In this document: positions 34,067 to 46,196 of the stretch, in pieces
Layout of the letters: every line of letters begins with the position of its first letter
How positions within the stretch are numbered: the first letter of the stretch is position 1
Origin: Trichoderma breve
Taxonomy: Eukaryota; Ascomycota; Sordariomycetes; Hypocreales; Hypocreaceae
Direction of reading: 5' to 3'
Assembly: GCF_028502605.1 (NCBI RefSeq)
Contig: NC_079232.1
Coordinates: 2,108,001 to 2,172,000 of the forward strand
Length of the DNA: 64,000 nucleotides
Translations under genes and position numbers: made by a program
Notes under the pieces: generated by a model
Databases searched by the model: none
Told to the model about the DNA's origin: nothing
Seen by the model: the letters and a program-made list of their open reading frames with translations, nothing else

Positions 34067-37000
34067 GGCGGCTTGCCAACAGATCGAGGTTGGGAGAAGT
34101 AAGTCGGGGTCGTATGTGAGTTTTTAGGTGGCGGGTTTGGGGGTGGTGGATGGTGGATGGTGGATGTATATGTGGACTTGTGGTTTTACTACCAGAAGGT
34201 CATCATCGAACGCTGGAGTCACTGGGAAAGAGAAAATATCAATGGAAATTCCACAGCCAAATTGCAGTCCCGTCACGCAACCAGACAGCCAGTGGGATGA
34301 TGATTGTCGGGTGTGGTTGGCGGTTTTGCACGCGACGTTGCAGCTGCCGCAGAGGCCGAGGCGGAAAAGGGAGGGACGGTCAAGGCTCGTAGCCCGCCAA
34401 AATCAGAATGACAGCAGAGCAGACAAGTATCGTAGGGCATGTGATGAAGTCGAGATTGAATGCCATAAACGAGGAAACAATTAGCAATCCCACGAACAGC
34501 AGCAGCCGATTCACGTGGGGAAGAGAATGGTTGAGGCAAGCTCTTGCTGTTGCGCGGTGGTGACGATAATGACCGAATGACCACCTCCTTGGATTAAGTT
34601 GGTGGCAGGGGGCCTGGGGCGTTATCGATTAAGGCACGTTAGCGGTATCTTCAGCACCACCAGGAGAGATGCACGCGCCACATGGCAAAAGCGGTAGCAC
34701 CTAGTCTTTCACTAAGGTGTGTATTGCCGCCCATCCATACAATCAAATTTGACGAAATATAAACCTGATTCAATTGTACTACATTATATGGTACCTTACA
34801 CAATCCTTTATTCCGCCGCAAATGCACATGCATTCTAAGATAATTACTCGCCACCTATTCCTTTCCCCTCAAGATTCCTATCATGGAGACCCTCTCATTA
34901 AATCGCCTGTACCAAGGTTCCTAAGTAAATGTGCCCCAAATAGGTACATTTTTACTTTCATTACTTGGGCGGCTTGGAATTCGGCACTCTATAATGTGGG
35001 AGCTTCCATAGCAACACCCAACCAGGCACCGTCCGAAAAGTTTGATTCAATTGCCACCTCCCGACCAACGCATAGAACCTGGAACCTACTAGGTATTTAT
35101 AGAATACATGCATTGGTTGAGGTATAATAAAACCTTGAAGTAAGTAATTACGGCTACCGGTTGCGGTAGCGCAATTGTCTCTTCATTATGACCTGCAATA
35201 CGGAATAAAAATAGTGCAGCTTAGCAATAAGAGTAAATTTACATGTAAGTCAGCGTATCGGACTAGGAATGAGCCCAATGAGAGATGTCGATGTCGATGA
35301 GCGTATTAACAGACATATGATCTCGTAGATGGCAGGCATTTATTTACAGCCTTGGACAAGAGACAGCGAGGTTGCACACTTCTTAACGACCGTCTCATTC
35401 GGCTTGGATTTATGCTGTGCTCTTCTTACAACAAGGCTCACGGGTGAGTGTGCTGATCAACAAGGTTTGAATAGAGGAGGTCGAGAGGGGAATATAAACT
35501 CAAGATGTCAGGCACAAAACAAGGTTTGCAAATAAAGCAGTAGTAGGTACACGCTGCGCCATTCGATCAACCCTAGTTCCACAAGATGGAAGATGTGGTT
35601 GGGTCATGCAATGAGCTGCAGATGCAGTGTCTGCTCTGCATGGCCGAGGGGAATGAGCTGTTGATAGGTCTAAGAATAAGGCTGATGCTACCATGGCCCA
35701 CTGGTCGACCAGTCAAGCTAGACTTTGGGTGTGTAAACTGTGGCATTCTAGGGTTAGAACGGCATATCCCTAACATTGAGGACATCCTGCAAAATGCAAG
35801 ACGCGAGAGTTGCTCTTGGTCAGTTGGCCGCTTCAGTATATCCTTAGGTAGTCAGAGGCTCTTGTACTGGGGCAGGCTTTACAACTTGGGAATCTGCGTC
35901 TCTACACTGCGGCCGTTGTAGGACTACGAACAAACAAACTGGTCTCCTCTTGGTAGTTGACCAGGTACGGTCATAGGAGCCATATCATGTCTAGCAGGTA
36001 AAATTAGCCAAGTTATATGGCGAACCTATCCTAACCGGCGAATGTGTAGAGAGCATCTTGCTTTAGTTCATGTAAGCTCAAGCTCCAATTATACAGACCA
36101 TGTCTTTGCTATCATGAACGAGGAGATGAGGCGCTTCGCAAGCTCTGGGTGATCGATCGGCTGGAAGCCTCATAAAGACTATACTGTTAGGCACATCTTC
36201 CTCATCTTCGCCGTACCACATCTTTGGCGTAGCATAGTCTACTCAGCCAATCCCATAATGTCACTGGACGTTTTGCAAAGACCTCCCGCTTAGGTTGACA
36301 TATGTCGATCAAAGTATGAGCAAAACGAATGCATGGTCCGAACCTTTCCGAGTTAATGCGATAGTCATGTTGCTCTATTTGCCCCTTTGCGAAAATAAAT
36401 AAATAGCTCTGCGTTTCTACGTCAATGTTGTTCGTATTGTGTGCAACTTATTACCTGATAGTCTCGTCTGAGACAATCTCACTGCAACTGCAGCAACCCC
36501 CTCCCTTCGTAATACGCGTATTGAGCCGCTGTAATCTTACCCTCTGCACCAATTGTCTGACACTTTGGGATTCCGATCAAGAGTACGACACAGGGCCAAT
36601 ACGAATACGGCGCATCGCGGCGGAGATCTGGCAAGTAAAGGCGCTAAATGGCGAATTGGAGATCCATAAATCTTGTCCGATACCTCGTCCCGGCCACTTA
36701 AACTCAAGGGCCGAGTGAGAATCCCGCGTATTTCCACTGCGGCTAATTAAGCGGAAAAGGCACCAGGTACCGCCGCGCGCTGATTTGGCTACAGAGGTAC
36801 ATCTCGGCGCCGCCTACCCCTGAAATCCCAGCTCGAACACCCCCGTCGCCCAGCGAGCCAATAGCGTTACATCACGATCCCAAAAAGTTCCCATCTCTGG
36901 CTTCTTCAACGCGGTGCGCGACAGAGCGCATTTTTCTGGTTTCTTGTCTTGTCTCCCACCGCTCCTCGCATCTGTAAACGCTGCCTGTTCTCGTGGCGTG

Positions 37001-37112
37001 AGGTAATCAGCGGGCGTGAGTAACTAGCGATCTGCTCCAGATCTGCTCAAGCAATTCTTCCATCGACACCTTCACTTCGCTAGAAATCTCGACAAAAGGG
37101 CAGCTCGTCACC
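34067..37112. other. 3.0-kb gap between divergent PLD1 and ERG4
   Basis: Must hold both promoters. About 34650..36450 is visibly more AT-rich and repetitive-looking than either side, with only short frames. The longest, 35586..35921, has no recognisable product. A small hairpin, CTACCG-GTTG-CGGTAG, is at about 35154. The part next to ERG4 (36700 onward) returns to high GC. Confidence 0.5.
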
Positions 37113-39166
37113 ATGGCGACCCGATATTCGCTGCGCCAGACTCCTCGGTAAGTGCAGCAAATGGCTGTTTTGCCCCTGAGATCCGAGATTGGAACAAGGT
37201 CGAGATACTTGGTTACTCGCGTGCTCGGATCGCCTTGGGATCGCACCTCGAAATGATACACGCGCCGCGGCGTCCTGCGAGTAGAGATGCGAATGCTAAC
37301 CCCCGCCCAGGAAGAAGGAGCTCTTCGATGGCATGGTTGAAACGCCAAAGAAGCAGTCTTCGCGCGCTCGCCAGTCCTCACAGGCCCCCGAAGCCGCAGA
37401 CATCGTAGAGTCTGTTGAGCCCGCCGCCCCTCGCGAACGCATCACCCGCCGTCGCACCGCCAAGTTCATCGAGAACTTGGATGAAGACGACATCAAGCCC
37501 CTCAATGGCACTGCCAACGGTCACGCAAATGGCCATGCCAACGGCTATACTAATGGCAGCGCCAACGGTCATGCCAATGGACATGCCAATGGACATAGCA
37601 ACGGACACGCCAACGGCGCGCCGAACGGAAAGGATGCGATCCACACAAACGGAAACTCTGAGGGTCACATGGTGGACGGCTGGAAGCCAGGCCAGGATCC
37701 CAAGATCGACTACTCGGGCGAATTTGAGTTCGGCGGCTCGATAGGCACCGGGTTCATGATGCTCTTCTTCCCCATCCTCATGTGGTACATGTGGGCTGGC
37801 GCCACCTTCTACAACGGCAAGTTCCCCAGCCGCACTCCCGGCCAGAGCTGGGCTGAGTTCGGAACTCATCTGGTCGACCTCGTCTGGACCAATGCATTCC
37901 CCCACTCAAAGGCATGGATTTGGTACTGGAGCTACCTCATCTTCGAGGGCGCGTGCTACTGTCTTCTTCCCGGTGTCTGGGGCAAGGGCAAGCCTCTTCC
38001 CCACGCCGGTGGCAAGCAGCTCGATTACTTCTGCAATGCCTATGCCAGCTTGTACACCACGTTCGCCGTCCTGGGTGCCCTGCACTTCTCCGGCATCTGG
38101 CCCCTCTACACGGCCCTCGATGAGTTTGGTCCTCTGTTGTCGGTTGCCATCTGCAGCGGCTTCATTGTCAGCTTCGTCGCTTATTTCTCTGCGTTGTGGA
38201 GAGGCAAGCAGCACCGTATGACTGGCTACCCCGTCTATGACTTCTTCATGGGCGCTGAGCTGAACCCTCGCATGTTTGGTATCCTTGATTTCAAGATGTT
38301 CTTCGAGGTTCGCATGCCCTGGTACTTCCTCCTGATTCTCAGTCTCGGTGCGGCTGCGCGTCAGTATGAGCAGTATGGCTACGTTTCTGGCGAGGTCATG
38401 TTCCTCGTCATGGCTCACTACCTCTATGCCAACGCCTGCGCCAAGGGCGAGGAGCTCATCATCACGACTTGGGACATGTACTACGAGAAATGGGGCTTCA
38501 TGCTCATTTTCTGGAACCTTGCTGGTGTCCCTCTGTCTTACTGCCACTGCACCCTCTACCTGGCTAACCACGATCCCGCCACTTACCGCTGGAACCGCTA
38601 CGCCCTGGTCGTTATGTACGGTGCCTACCTTTTCTGGTACTGGGTGTGGGACAGCTGCAACAGCCAGAAGAACCGCTTCCGTGCCATGGAGAAGGGTAAC
38701 CTCATCAAGCGCAACACGTTCCCCCAGGTCCCTTGGCAAACCCTCAAGAACCCCAAGACCATCAAGACTCCTCAGGGCACCATCCTTGTCGACGGTTGGT
38801 ATGGCCTTGCTCGCAAGATCCACTACACCTCTGACCTTTGGTTCTCCGTCTCCTGGGGTCTAATCACCGGCTTCGAGTAAGTGATGCTTTCCATGAGATG
38901 TATTATCCCACCAAGAGACTCATTTCGCTAACATTTCGCTTTCTTCTCTATTAATAGGAGTCCCTTCCCCTGGTTCTACCCCGTCTTCTTCGGATGCATG
39001 ATTGCCCACCGCGCGCATAGAGACATCACCCGCTGCCGCGCCAAGTACGGCGAAGCGTGGCTCGAATATGAACGACAGGTTCCCTATCTCTTCATTCCTG
39101 TAAGCCTCCCCTTGTTCCTAGCTCTCTTGAGACTCGTCCTAACACAATCCGCAGTACGTCATCTAA
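37113..39166 (+). CDS. erg4: ERG4, delta-24(24(1))-sterol reductase
   Basis: Model: join(37113..37147, 37311..38876, 38958..39099, 39155..39166), 584 residues. The last exon is only 12 nt (Tyr-Val-Ile-stop) and restores the family ending 'VPYLFIPYVI'. From residue ~150 the sequence is multi-membrane-spanning and carries ERG4/ERG24-family features: '[14 protein letters not shown]', '[20 protein letters not shown]' (shortened), '[15 protein letters not shown]' and '[22 protein letters not shown]' (shortened). Erg4 reduces the C24(28) bond in the last step of ergosterol synthesis in the ER. The N-terminal ~130 residues are a non-membrane extension that includes a run of Asn-Gly-His-Ala repeats. 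Convergent with the V-ATPase c gene. Confidence 0.93.
37516..37626 (+). repeat. In-frame 12-bp tandem repeat encoding NGHA units in ERG4
   Basis: About nine degenerate AAYGGNCAYGCC units encode Asn-Gly-His-Ala with Tyr-Thr and Ser variants. Codons differ between units, so it is not a recent slippage array. Confidence 0.85.
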
Positions 39167-40128
39167 GAACAATTCGTTTCGTGACCGGGCTCCGCTTCTC
39201 CCGTACATATTAAAGAGTTATCTCTCTTGACAAAAGAGAAGAGTTTCTGAGTTTCTTTTTTTTTTTTTTTTCGGCAAAAGCATGTGATAGATATAATACA
39301 AAGGGCGACGCAAATGGGCCATGCTTATTCCCCGTTCAGACGGGAGGGGGAAAACAACTGGAAGAAAGAAAAAAATTGACGGAAAATGTTTTTTTAATAA
39401 ATGATGTAAGACGATCAGAGTGGGATTAGGGATTAAGAATTACCTATACGCCTTAATGTTTGTATCATGTAGTTTTAGGATGGATGGACGCAAAGATATT
39501 ACTAGTAGCATTAATTAATAGCATATCATACAGAAATGGCAGGCAGAGTCTTGTAGTGATTGCGAATCCCGTAAAAACATGTAAATACAAAGACAGCGGT
39601 TTGACCTATTTTGCAGCCCCAGCAGGTGATTCCCAATTTATGTGACTGCCTGGGCACTATTTATCTTAAAGAAGCCTGTTTATACTTGATGATTTATCTC
39701 AAGTTATGATAATGCTGTGAAACAGACAGTGATAAACGCCCTGTGAGATGGAGAATTGGTAACCTAAGCTCTTAAAAGAGCATCTGTTAAGAAAACAAAC
39801 AATGACAGATAAAATTGAACATCTGCTTACACTAGACCCTTCACCTTCACCGTCTATGAAGAGGAAATTCACATCAAGAGCAAACGCATCCTGTCACTAG
39901 TGTACATATATAAGCCTCCTCCTACCAATCCATTACGCGACCTGCACTGCGTGCGAGGCCATGATTCTCCAATCCCAATCAACACGTTGCTCCATCCAGC
40001 ACCATCATTTGACCCTGAGCCATCATATCGCAGCACTGACCAGAAACCATATTTCATACCAGATTTGATGACTCCCACAAAAGCAAATTTGTCAAGTTTT
40101 TCGGGGTAGCCTCATCTGTCTCATTCTT
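39167..40128. other. Convergent 3' flanks of ERG4 and V-ATPase c
   Basis: 962 bases between facing stop codons. A T17 run lies at 39256..39272, otherwise AT-rich. No supported gene. Confidence 0.6.
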
Positions 40129-41019
40129 CTATGCGCAGACAGCATCCTGGCTGGCCTTGGAGTTCATCAACAGAGCAACAATGAGACCGTACAGACCTGA
40201 GCATTAGGTTAGAAATCTAGTCATTTAGTTTAGTTTGGATCAGGAAATGTGCATACCCAAGACTTCGGCAAAAATAAGAATCAGAATCATTCCGACGAAG
40301 AGACGGGGCTGTTGGGCAGTTCCTCGGACACCAGCATCACCAACAATACCGATGGCAAAACCAGCAGCGAGACCAGCGAGACCGACAGAGAGACCAGCAC
40401 CAAACTGAATGAAGCCAGTGTAGAGAGGGAGATCCTGCTTGAGACCATCGGAGATCAGGACGGAAACGACGAGGCCGTAAATACCAATGATACCAGCCAT
40501 AATAACAGGGACAATGTCTAGCTAGGAGATTAGCGAGAAGTAGCGCGCATCGAGGATAAAAAGGGCGACTGACTCTTGACGATGAGGTCAGGGCGGAGGA
40601 CACCCATGGCGGCAATACCAACACCAGACTTGGCAGTACCGTATGAGGCACCCAAGCAGGTGAAGACGATGGCGCAGGTGCAGCCCATGGCACCAAAGAA
40701 GGGCTGTGTTATTCGTTAGCGATTTGGTCCAGCATTTCGAAGGTGTGGTGGTGATTGTTTCGTTGTCACTGAGGATATTTCGCGGTGACGTCGCTGATTA
40801 GAGTGGGAACCGTGGGTGTTTACTGACCGCGTAGACGGGGCTATACAATCATCAGGTCAGCTCTAGATTCTGGAGACGGTACAAAGACGCGGGAGAGGAT
40901 GCAGATGCGGGAGGTTGCGATGATGCCGAAAGCTCCCAAGGATGCAATCCGAAGCTCCACGACGACGCTAGGGGGGGTTCTCAACGCGCTGACGCAACAT
41001 ACCAAAGTTCGGTGGCCAT
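40129..41019 (-). CDS. vma3: V-type ATPase 16-kDa proteolipid subunit c
   Basis: Model: complement(join(40129..40196, 40257..40517, 40574..40703, 40829..40841, 41003..41019)), 162 residues. Exon 1 is 17 nt and exon 2 only 13 nt; together they encode 'MATELCPVYA', the conserved start that leads straight into '[18 protein letters not shown]'. Four membrane helices are evident. The essential proton-carrying glutamate lies in '[16 protein letters not shown]' of helix 4. The protein forms the rotor ring of the V0 sector in vacuolar and endosomal membranes. Length and sequence match fungal Vma3 very closely, as opposed to the c' or c'' variants. Three donors are the less common GTCAGT or GTATGC. 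Confidence 0.95.
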
Positions 41020-42688
41020 TGTGACGACGATGAGTTATCGAAGCGATAAAGACTATAAAGAGGCGAAAAGAGGAGAGGTTTCTAGTGCTCGTGCGAAGCT
41101 TCCGAAGTCTGGCAGATGCGCGAGGGACGCTGTCGATGACTTGGCCTGCTGGGGCTTTAATATGTAGGTGGATGTTGAGATGGTTGAGGGTGCCAGTTCC
41201 GACGCCGACGCCTGGTTGGTAAGGTTTTGCTGCAGGCGGATTGCTGGCATTACATAATTCGGAGGCGGATAATTACCTCACCCGTTGGGTCTTTGTTTTG
41301 GTTGCTTATCCTAATGGGGCAATTGATTGCAGGTCAAATTGGGAGAGCTGAAAGGGCAATCAATGAATTCGTATTTTGCCAAACAATAAATGTTGAAAAT
41401 ATGTTTACGATTGAGCATTTATGAGAGCTTCGTTATTTATCAAGATGTCTTCTTTATTAAATATTCTTCTCCTGTAAGTTTAAGCGCCGTCGTCGGTGAT
41501 ACACATCAACAGTTCCATGACGCCTCTAAGCACGGAACTATAAAGCGGGTGCCGAGCTTCAATACTAACTAAACTGCTCTGTGCTCCGAACCGAATTGCC
41601 CCTTTGACGCAGCAGCATTCGATTAAGCAGCGGCTATCTCTCCCTCTCCCTCCTTTAACAAGACACAATCCATCTCCAGCTCCGGAGCACCTGGTCGACA
41701 ACACTGCCAAATCTGAAAACGGTAGTATTGAGCGATTAGAATGCCAAGTTCGGAGTGCAGATTACGACTCCGCTCCGTGCACGATAAATTCCCTTTAGCA
41801 CGAAAGGATTAGGTTATTATAAGGCAGATTAGGTATATAGATTATAGATATAGATTGTGACGTCCCCAGTCGTATTCTCTCAGTGCAACTCCAAGCTTTG
41901 CCTTGTACGGCCAGCCTCACTCCAGTGTGTGCTTGTTGCAATAAGGTAGGACAGAGAGAAGCTCTGTCAACCAACCGCTTCCCTTCTCCCCTTTCAATTA
42001 CGTGGTCAATGCATAATATGGAATGCTAAGTGACAACTTCTCCAGCCGCCCCGTGAGCGTCACGGGTTGAAACTTTGAAACGCCAGGGACACGCGCTGCC
42101 CAATGAAAGCCAACTCTTTCCCTCTTCATTCATCTCACAACTCTTTCATGCTCGCAAAGGACCGCCGTGTCAGCGCTCGCATTGAATTGACAAGTCTCTA
42201 TACAGTCTAATATCACAGTACCTGAACATTCAGTCATTGGTAGCCATGGCCCCAGAGCTTCAGCCACAACAGCGCCTCCCTGCGTCAACGAAACGCTGAA
42301 ACTAAGGCAAACTGACATCTGATGGAGCCCCCTGCACTGCGAACTGCCGTCTATGGCAGTTGGATCGACACTCGCCTCTACTTTTTTCTTCTCCTCTGCG
42401 TCCCAGTTTTTGTCCAACCTTGCTGTGCCTTTGTTTACGCGCGTTGATCCAGGGGCTTAATGGAGCTGCTTCCCACGTCATGCCTCGGAAACCCGTACAG
42501 TGTACCAGCAAACATCAACGTTGCATTCAAGCGTTTCCACTGCCGTAGCCTCTCCTTCCTCCCTTTTAATCTACTGTAGTACTTAAAACCGTGCTCTTCT
42601 CTTTTCTCCTTCGCATCTGTTTTATTTTTCTCGCCCGTAATACAATCTGCGAGTAACTAGACGTACCGAATCCACACATTTCGTCACG
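41020..42688. other. Divergent upstream region of V-ATPase c and the secreted-protein gene
   Basis: 1.7 kb with no supported gene. The right end (about 42550..42688) is a CT-rich leader for the gene at 42689. AT-rich around 41330..41480 and 41810..41860. Confidence 0.55.
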
Positions 42689-43458
42689 ATGCGTTTCCAA
42701 TCCCTCTCTCTCCTGGCTACTCTGCCATCCGCCATGGCCACAATGTCCGCCCTCTCATACTCTGCTCCGCCAGAGCTCCTAGCCCAGGCTCAAAGCCAAA
42801 GCAACTGCAATCTCCCCCCGGGTTTTCAGATCAAAGACTTCACAGCCAAGTCGAACGAAACCGGCTCGGCAGCCTCATTGACGGCATACAACTTCACCTT
42901 TGTGGATCAGACTACGAGCGTTACCACCAACTGCCAGTTTAATTCGAGCTCTGTTTCTACGACGCCTCCGGGTTTGACGCCCAGATTCGCGTGCGATAAG
43001 AGCGGTGTTAGCGGAGTCAAGTTCATCTGGGACAACACGAGAAGGCAGTTGACCATGGTTGAGAAAATCTGCCCTAACACTAGGGGGTATGTTGCATATC
43101 AGACTCGTCATGTTATTACATGCCTGTTAAAGTATACTGACATTTCAATAATTACAGTGCTCCTACGTACGAGGTAGCCGGTACAGCGACCATTCCCTTG
43201 TCTTGCCCTTCGACATCGGGAACTTGCACAACGAATTCGACCAGTATTGATGGAAAGTTCACCGCGCTGGACCCCGTAACAGATCCCACTCGGGTCAAGG
43301 TCAAGTACTGGGTGAGCTAGAGGTTGAGATGGGACCTTGGTAAACTGATGTCAAAATTTGGAGTCATTGTTTGATAGATACATTGTATCTAGGTACGCAT
43401 TGGAAGGACACAGGGCATAGACGGATACAAGGACATTTCTATTGGCGTTGTACTGTAG
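42689..43458 (+). CDS. Small secreted cysteine-containing protein (possibly AA1/Alt a 1-like fold)
   Basis: Model: join(42689..43086, 43158..43311, 43393..43458), 205 residues. A signal peptide is likely over the first ~20-30 residues. The mature part has six cysteines, four N-glycosylation sequons and alternating beta-type stretches ('LTAYNFTFVDQTT', 'VKFIWDNTRRQLTMVEKIC', 'RVKVKYWVRIG'). It resembles small secreted proteins annotated as AA1-like in other fungi, but I cannot confirm the family. If the last intron (GTGAGC...TCTAG) is not spliced, the protein ends at 43320 with 186 residues. The spliced form is preferred because the donor is consensus and the added 21 codons extend a beta-strand pattern. 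Confidence 0.65.
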
Positions 43459-44436
43459 ACGGTAAAGAAGAAGAATAGGGCTACTGGAGCCGCCATTAAT
43501 TATCATTACTGCTTGTTAACTAACCATCCAGGAGACGTCATTTCTCTACCGATGGATCCATATCATAATGCTATCCGGTGAATGTCGACTATAGTCTTTT
43601 ATGAAAATTCTCAAGCAGAGCGGGAGCTGTTAACCCGAGTCAGTCCATGTAATGCCGAGGCCAGTCTTCGCGCGGACATTCAATAGTTTCCTCGAGTGGC
43701 AGCAGTGGACAAACGAAAAACTGCAAATTACTACATTATCAAATAGTGCCTTGATATCTCTTCACAATGGCACTCGTACCTGCATAAGCATCCAAGCCTG
43801 TATTTCTCGGTAGATAAATGATCAATATATTTGTATATTTGATGCCTCTGGTCATGTTGCTCTAACTACAGCTTGCTGTTATGCTTCATTCTTGTCCACC
43901 GCCTGAGGGAGTTAGCCGCCATCCCGTTTTAGCACGTCTCCAGCGCTCTCCCAGCTAACCGTACAGGGCTCAGCGACCCCAGATTTTGCCCCATCTGCAA
44001 AGTGCCGCCTGCAAACTTACCTACTGCTAGCTGCCCTGGCACCGGGCCCCGCCGAATTGTGCATGCCCACCTCGTGATCTCGCCCAGTTGCCACCAGGTT
44101 CATGAGACCAAGTCAGCCAATATTAATGTCTCGCCAATTCACTTCTTGCGAAAGGGCAGTAGCGAATCGTGAGATACAAAAAAGCAGTTCCGCTGAGTGC
44201 GCGTCCCGTCTCGCCAGCGGTTACACCAAAACTGCTTTTCTCTCGCCACTCAGCGTCTCGCTCTCCCTTGCGTCCTTACGTCAGGGCCGGATCCGAAAAG
44301 CATCGCGATTGGTAGCCGGTTTTGTTGAGCTGAGACGAAGCGGCGCTCTCCTTGCTAGCATTCTGGCATTTCTGCCAACCCCCATGCCGTCTTCCTTCTC
44401 CATGATCTGATCACCGCCAGCGAACGAATTTGACAA
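43459..44436. other. Intergenic, upstream of lipase
   Basis: 978 bases with no supported gene. An open frame at 44102..44410 overlaps one on the other strand and shows no family features. Confidence 0.55.
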
Positions 44437-45651
44437 ATGGGGCGGACATTTCTGGGCCGCTTCGGGCTGTTGCTGCTTGTACAGCTCGCCGCTACTGTCT
44501 TCGTCGAGGCCGCTTACATCAATCAACAAGAACCGTTGGGCGCCAAAGAACCGGCGGCTGTTTCGAGCATCCCCGTGGCCCTGTTCGCGGATCTCGAACG
44601 ACTGGCGAGGCTCGTTGACGTCTCATATTGCCTCGGCACCACGGGCATTCGCAAGCCGTTCCAGTGCGTCTCTCGATGCGACGAATTCCCCAATGTGACG
44701 CTGGCCTCTACATGGAGCACAGGCTTTCTCTTTGGCGACAGCTGTGGATTCATCGCTGTTGATCACGGCTCGGACCAGCAGCGTCGGAACGATGAACTTG
44801 TGGGGGATGACGAGCAAGGCGCCATCGTAGTTGCGTTCCGTGGGACCTACAGCATCACCAATACCATTATTGATCTCAGTACCATGCCGCAAAAATACGT
44901 GCCATATCCGTCGCCAGATCACGGAGGAGAGTCACCAGAAAAGCCTAGCCATGAATGCACAAATTGCACCGTACACAGTGGGTTTCTCGAATCGTGGAAG
45001 AGCGCTCGAGAATCGGTTCTGCCAGAGCTCAAGGAACTGAGGGCCAAGTATCCGTCTCACCCCATCCATCTCATCGGTCACAGCCTTGGAGGCGCCGTGG
45101 CTTGTCTTGCGGCACTCGAACTGAAGGTGTCGCTTGGATGGGATGACGTGACAGTCACCACGTTTGGAGAGCCTCGTGTCGGCAACTCCCAGTTCGCCCA
45201 CTTCGTTGACGACGTGTTTGACCTCGACGGCATCATTGACCTTGAAAAGAGGACCTATCGACGAGTTACCCACGCCGACGACCCAGTGCCATTACTCCCA
45301 CCGGGCGAGTTTGATTACCAGTCGCATGGCGGCGAGATATTCATTTCCAAGTCTGCCCTCTCACCATCTGAGACGGATGTCCAGCTATGCGTCGGCGATG
45401 CAGATCCTAATTGCAGTGCCAGGGATGACAGCTCGGTGGAAGGTCTGCTCAATCGCCTTCTCCATTTCTGGGGAACGACTGCCTCTTTGGAAGAGTACAC
45501 AGAGAGGATGAGCTTCCCGGCGCGGTTCAAACTCTGGCAGCTGTTTTTTGCTCATCGAGATTATTTCTGGAGGCTCGGGCTATGTGTGCCCGGCGGCGAC
45601 CCTACGAACTGGGGTCGGCCTCCGTATGCGCCTCACGACGAAGAGTTGTAA
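44437..45651 (+). CDS. Secreted class 3 (alpha/beta-hydrolase) lipase, intronless
   Basis: 404 residues in one frame. The hydrophobic start 'FLGRFGLLLLVQLAATVFVEA' (shortened) is a signal peptide or membrane anchor. The lipase class 3 fold is clear: oxyanion-side 'IVVAFRGTYS' near 130-139, nucleophile elbow 'GHSLGG' with Ser216, 'TFGEPRVGN' near 242-250, catalytic Asp281 in 'THADDPVPLLPP', and His373 in 'FAHRDYFW'. Four or more cysteines in the N-terminal part suggest disulphides. Related fungal enzymes hydrolyse triacylglycerols or related esters outside the cell. It is longer than the classic Rhizomucor-type lipase owing to loops around 95-125 and 150-180. Substrate is not predictable. Confidence 0.9.
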   Translation: MGRTFLGRFGLLLLVQLAATVFVEAAYINQQEPLGAKEPAAVSSIPVALFADLERLARLVDVSYCLGTTGIRKPFQCVSRCDEFPNVTLASTWSTGFLFGDSCGFIAVDHGSDQQRRNDELVGDDEQGAIVVAFRGTYSITNTIIDLSTMPQKYVPYPSPDHGGESPEKPSHECTNCTVHSGFLESWKSARESVLPELKELRAKYPSHPIHLIGHSLGGAVACLAALELKVSLGWDDVTVTTFGEPRVGNSQFAHFVDDVFDLDGIIDLEKRTYRRVTHADDPVPLLPPGEFDYQSHGGEIFISKSALSPSETDVQLCVGDADPNCSARDDSSVEGLLNRLLHFWGTTASLEEYTERMSFPARFKLWQLFFAHRDYFWRLGLCVPGGDPTNWGRPPYAPHDEEL

Positions 45652-46186
45652 AGTCGCGCAACGATTCATGAGCATTCGATGAATAGCAAACTAATATATA
45701 TGAGGAGCGGGTTGTAATAAGAGAGGAGTTGGATATCAATGTCCACTATGGGAAGCAGGCACAGGTACATAATATGGGACTTGGTGAGCGAGCATAAACA
45801 TGATGAAACGATACCTACCTAGCTAAGAATTCCTTTAAACATGCTGAATACCATTATCGCATTACTGATTTTGTTGAAACATGAATTCTACTAGGCAGAT
45901 CCAGTGGCGCTGTGAATAAGTAGTATGCCAAGGATACTAAGAATGGATAAAGCGTCGAGAGTAGAAAAATCTTCTCAGACTATGCTTGCTTTGCTTCCTC
46001 TTCTCTCATTCGAGCAAAGGCGGTATCGGCACTTAGAGATACTGCCTTGCCGAGCGTGCAGGCTTCCACGTTGATCGTCATTATGTGGAGGGAGGGCGGG
46101 AGAGAAATGCTGCTTTGCCATGTGACACGGCCCAGGTATCAACGACACCATGATGATGCCTCGACGTCCTTGTGCGCCTAAGGCGT

Positions 46187-46196
46187 GTACGAGTAC
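46187..46196 (+). promoter_or_regulatory. GTACGAGTAC decamer, copy 2
   Basis: Exact copy of the decamer at 16934, in the gap upstream of 14-3-3. Function unknown. Confidence 0.35.

Noticed and set aside
35154..35169. Short hairpin CTACCG-GTTG-CGGTAG
   Set aside because: A 6-bp stem is expected by chance many times in 64 kb and nothing nearby gives it a role.
37906..38823. 305-codon open frame antisense to ERG4
   Set aside because: It lies exactly opposite a clear Erg4 exon with strong codon bias, which often leaves antisense frames open. The peptide has no family features.
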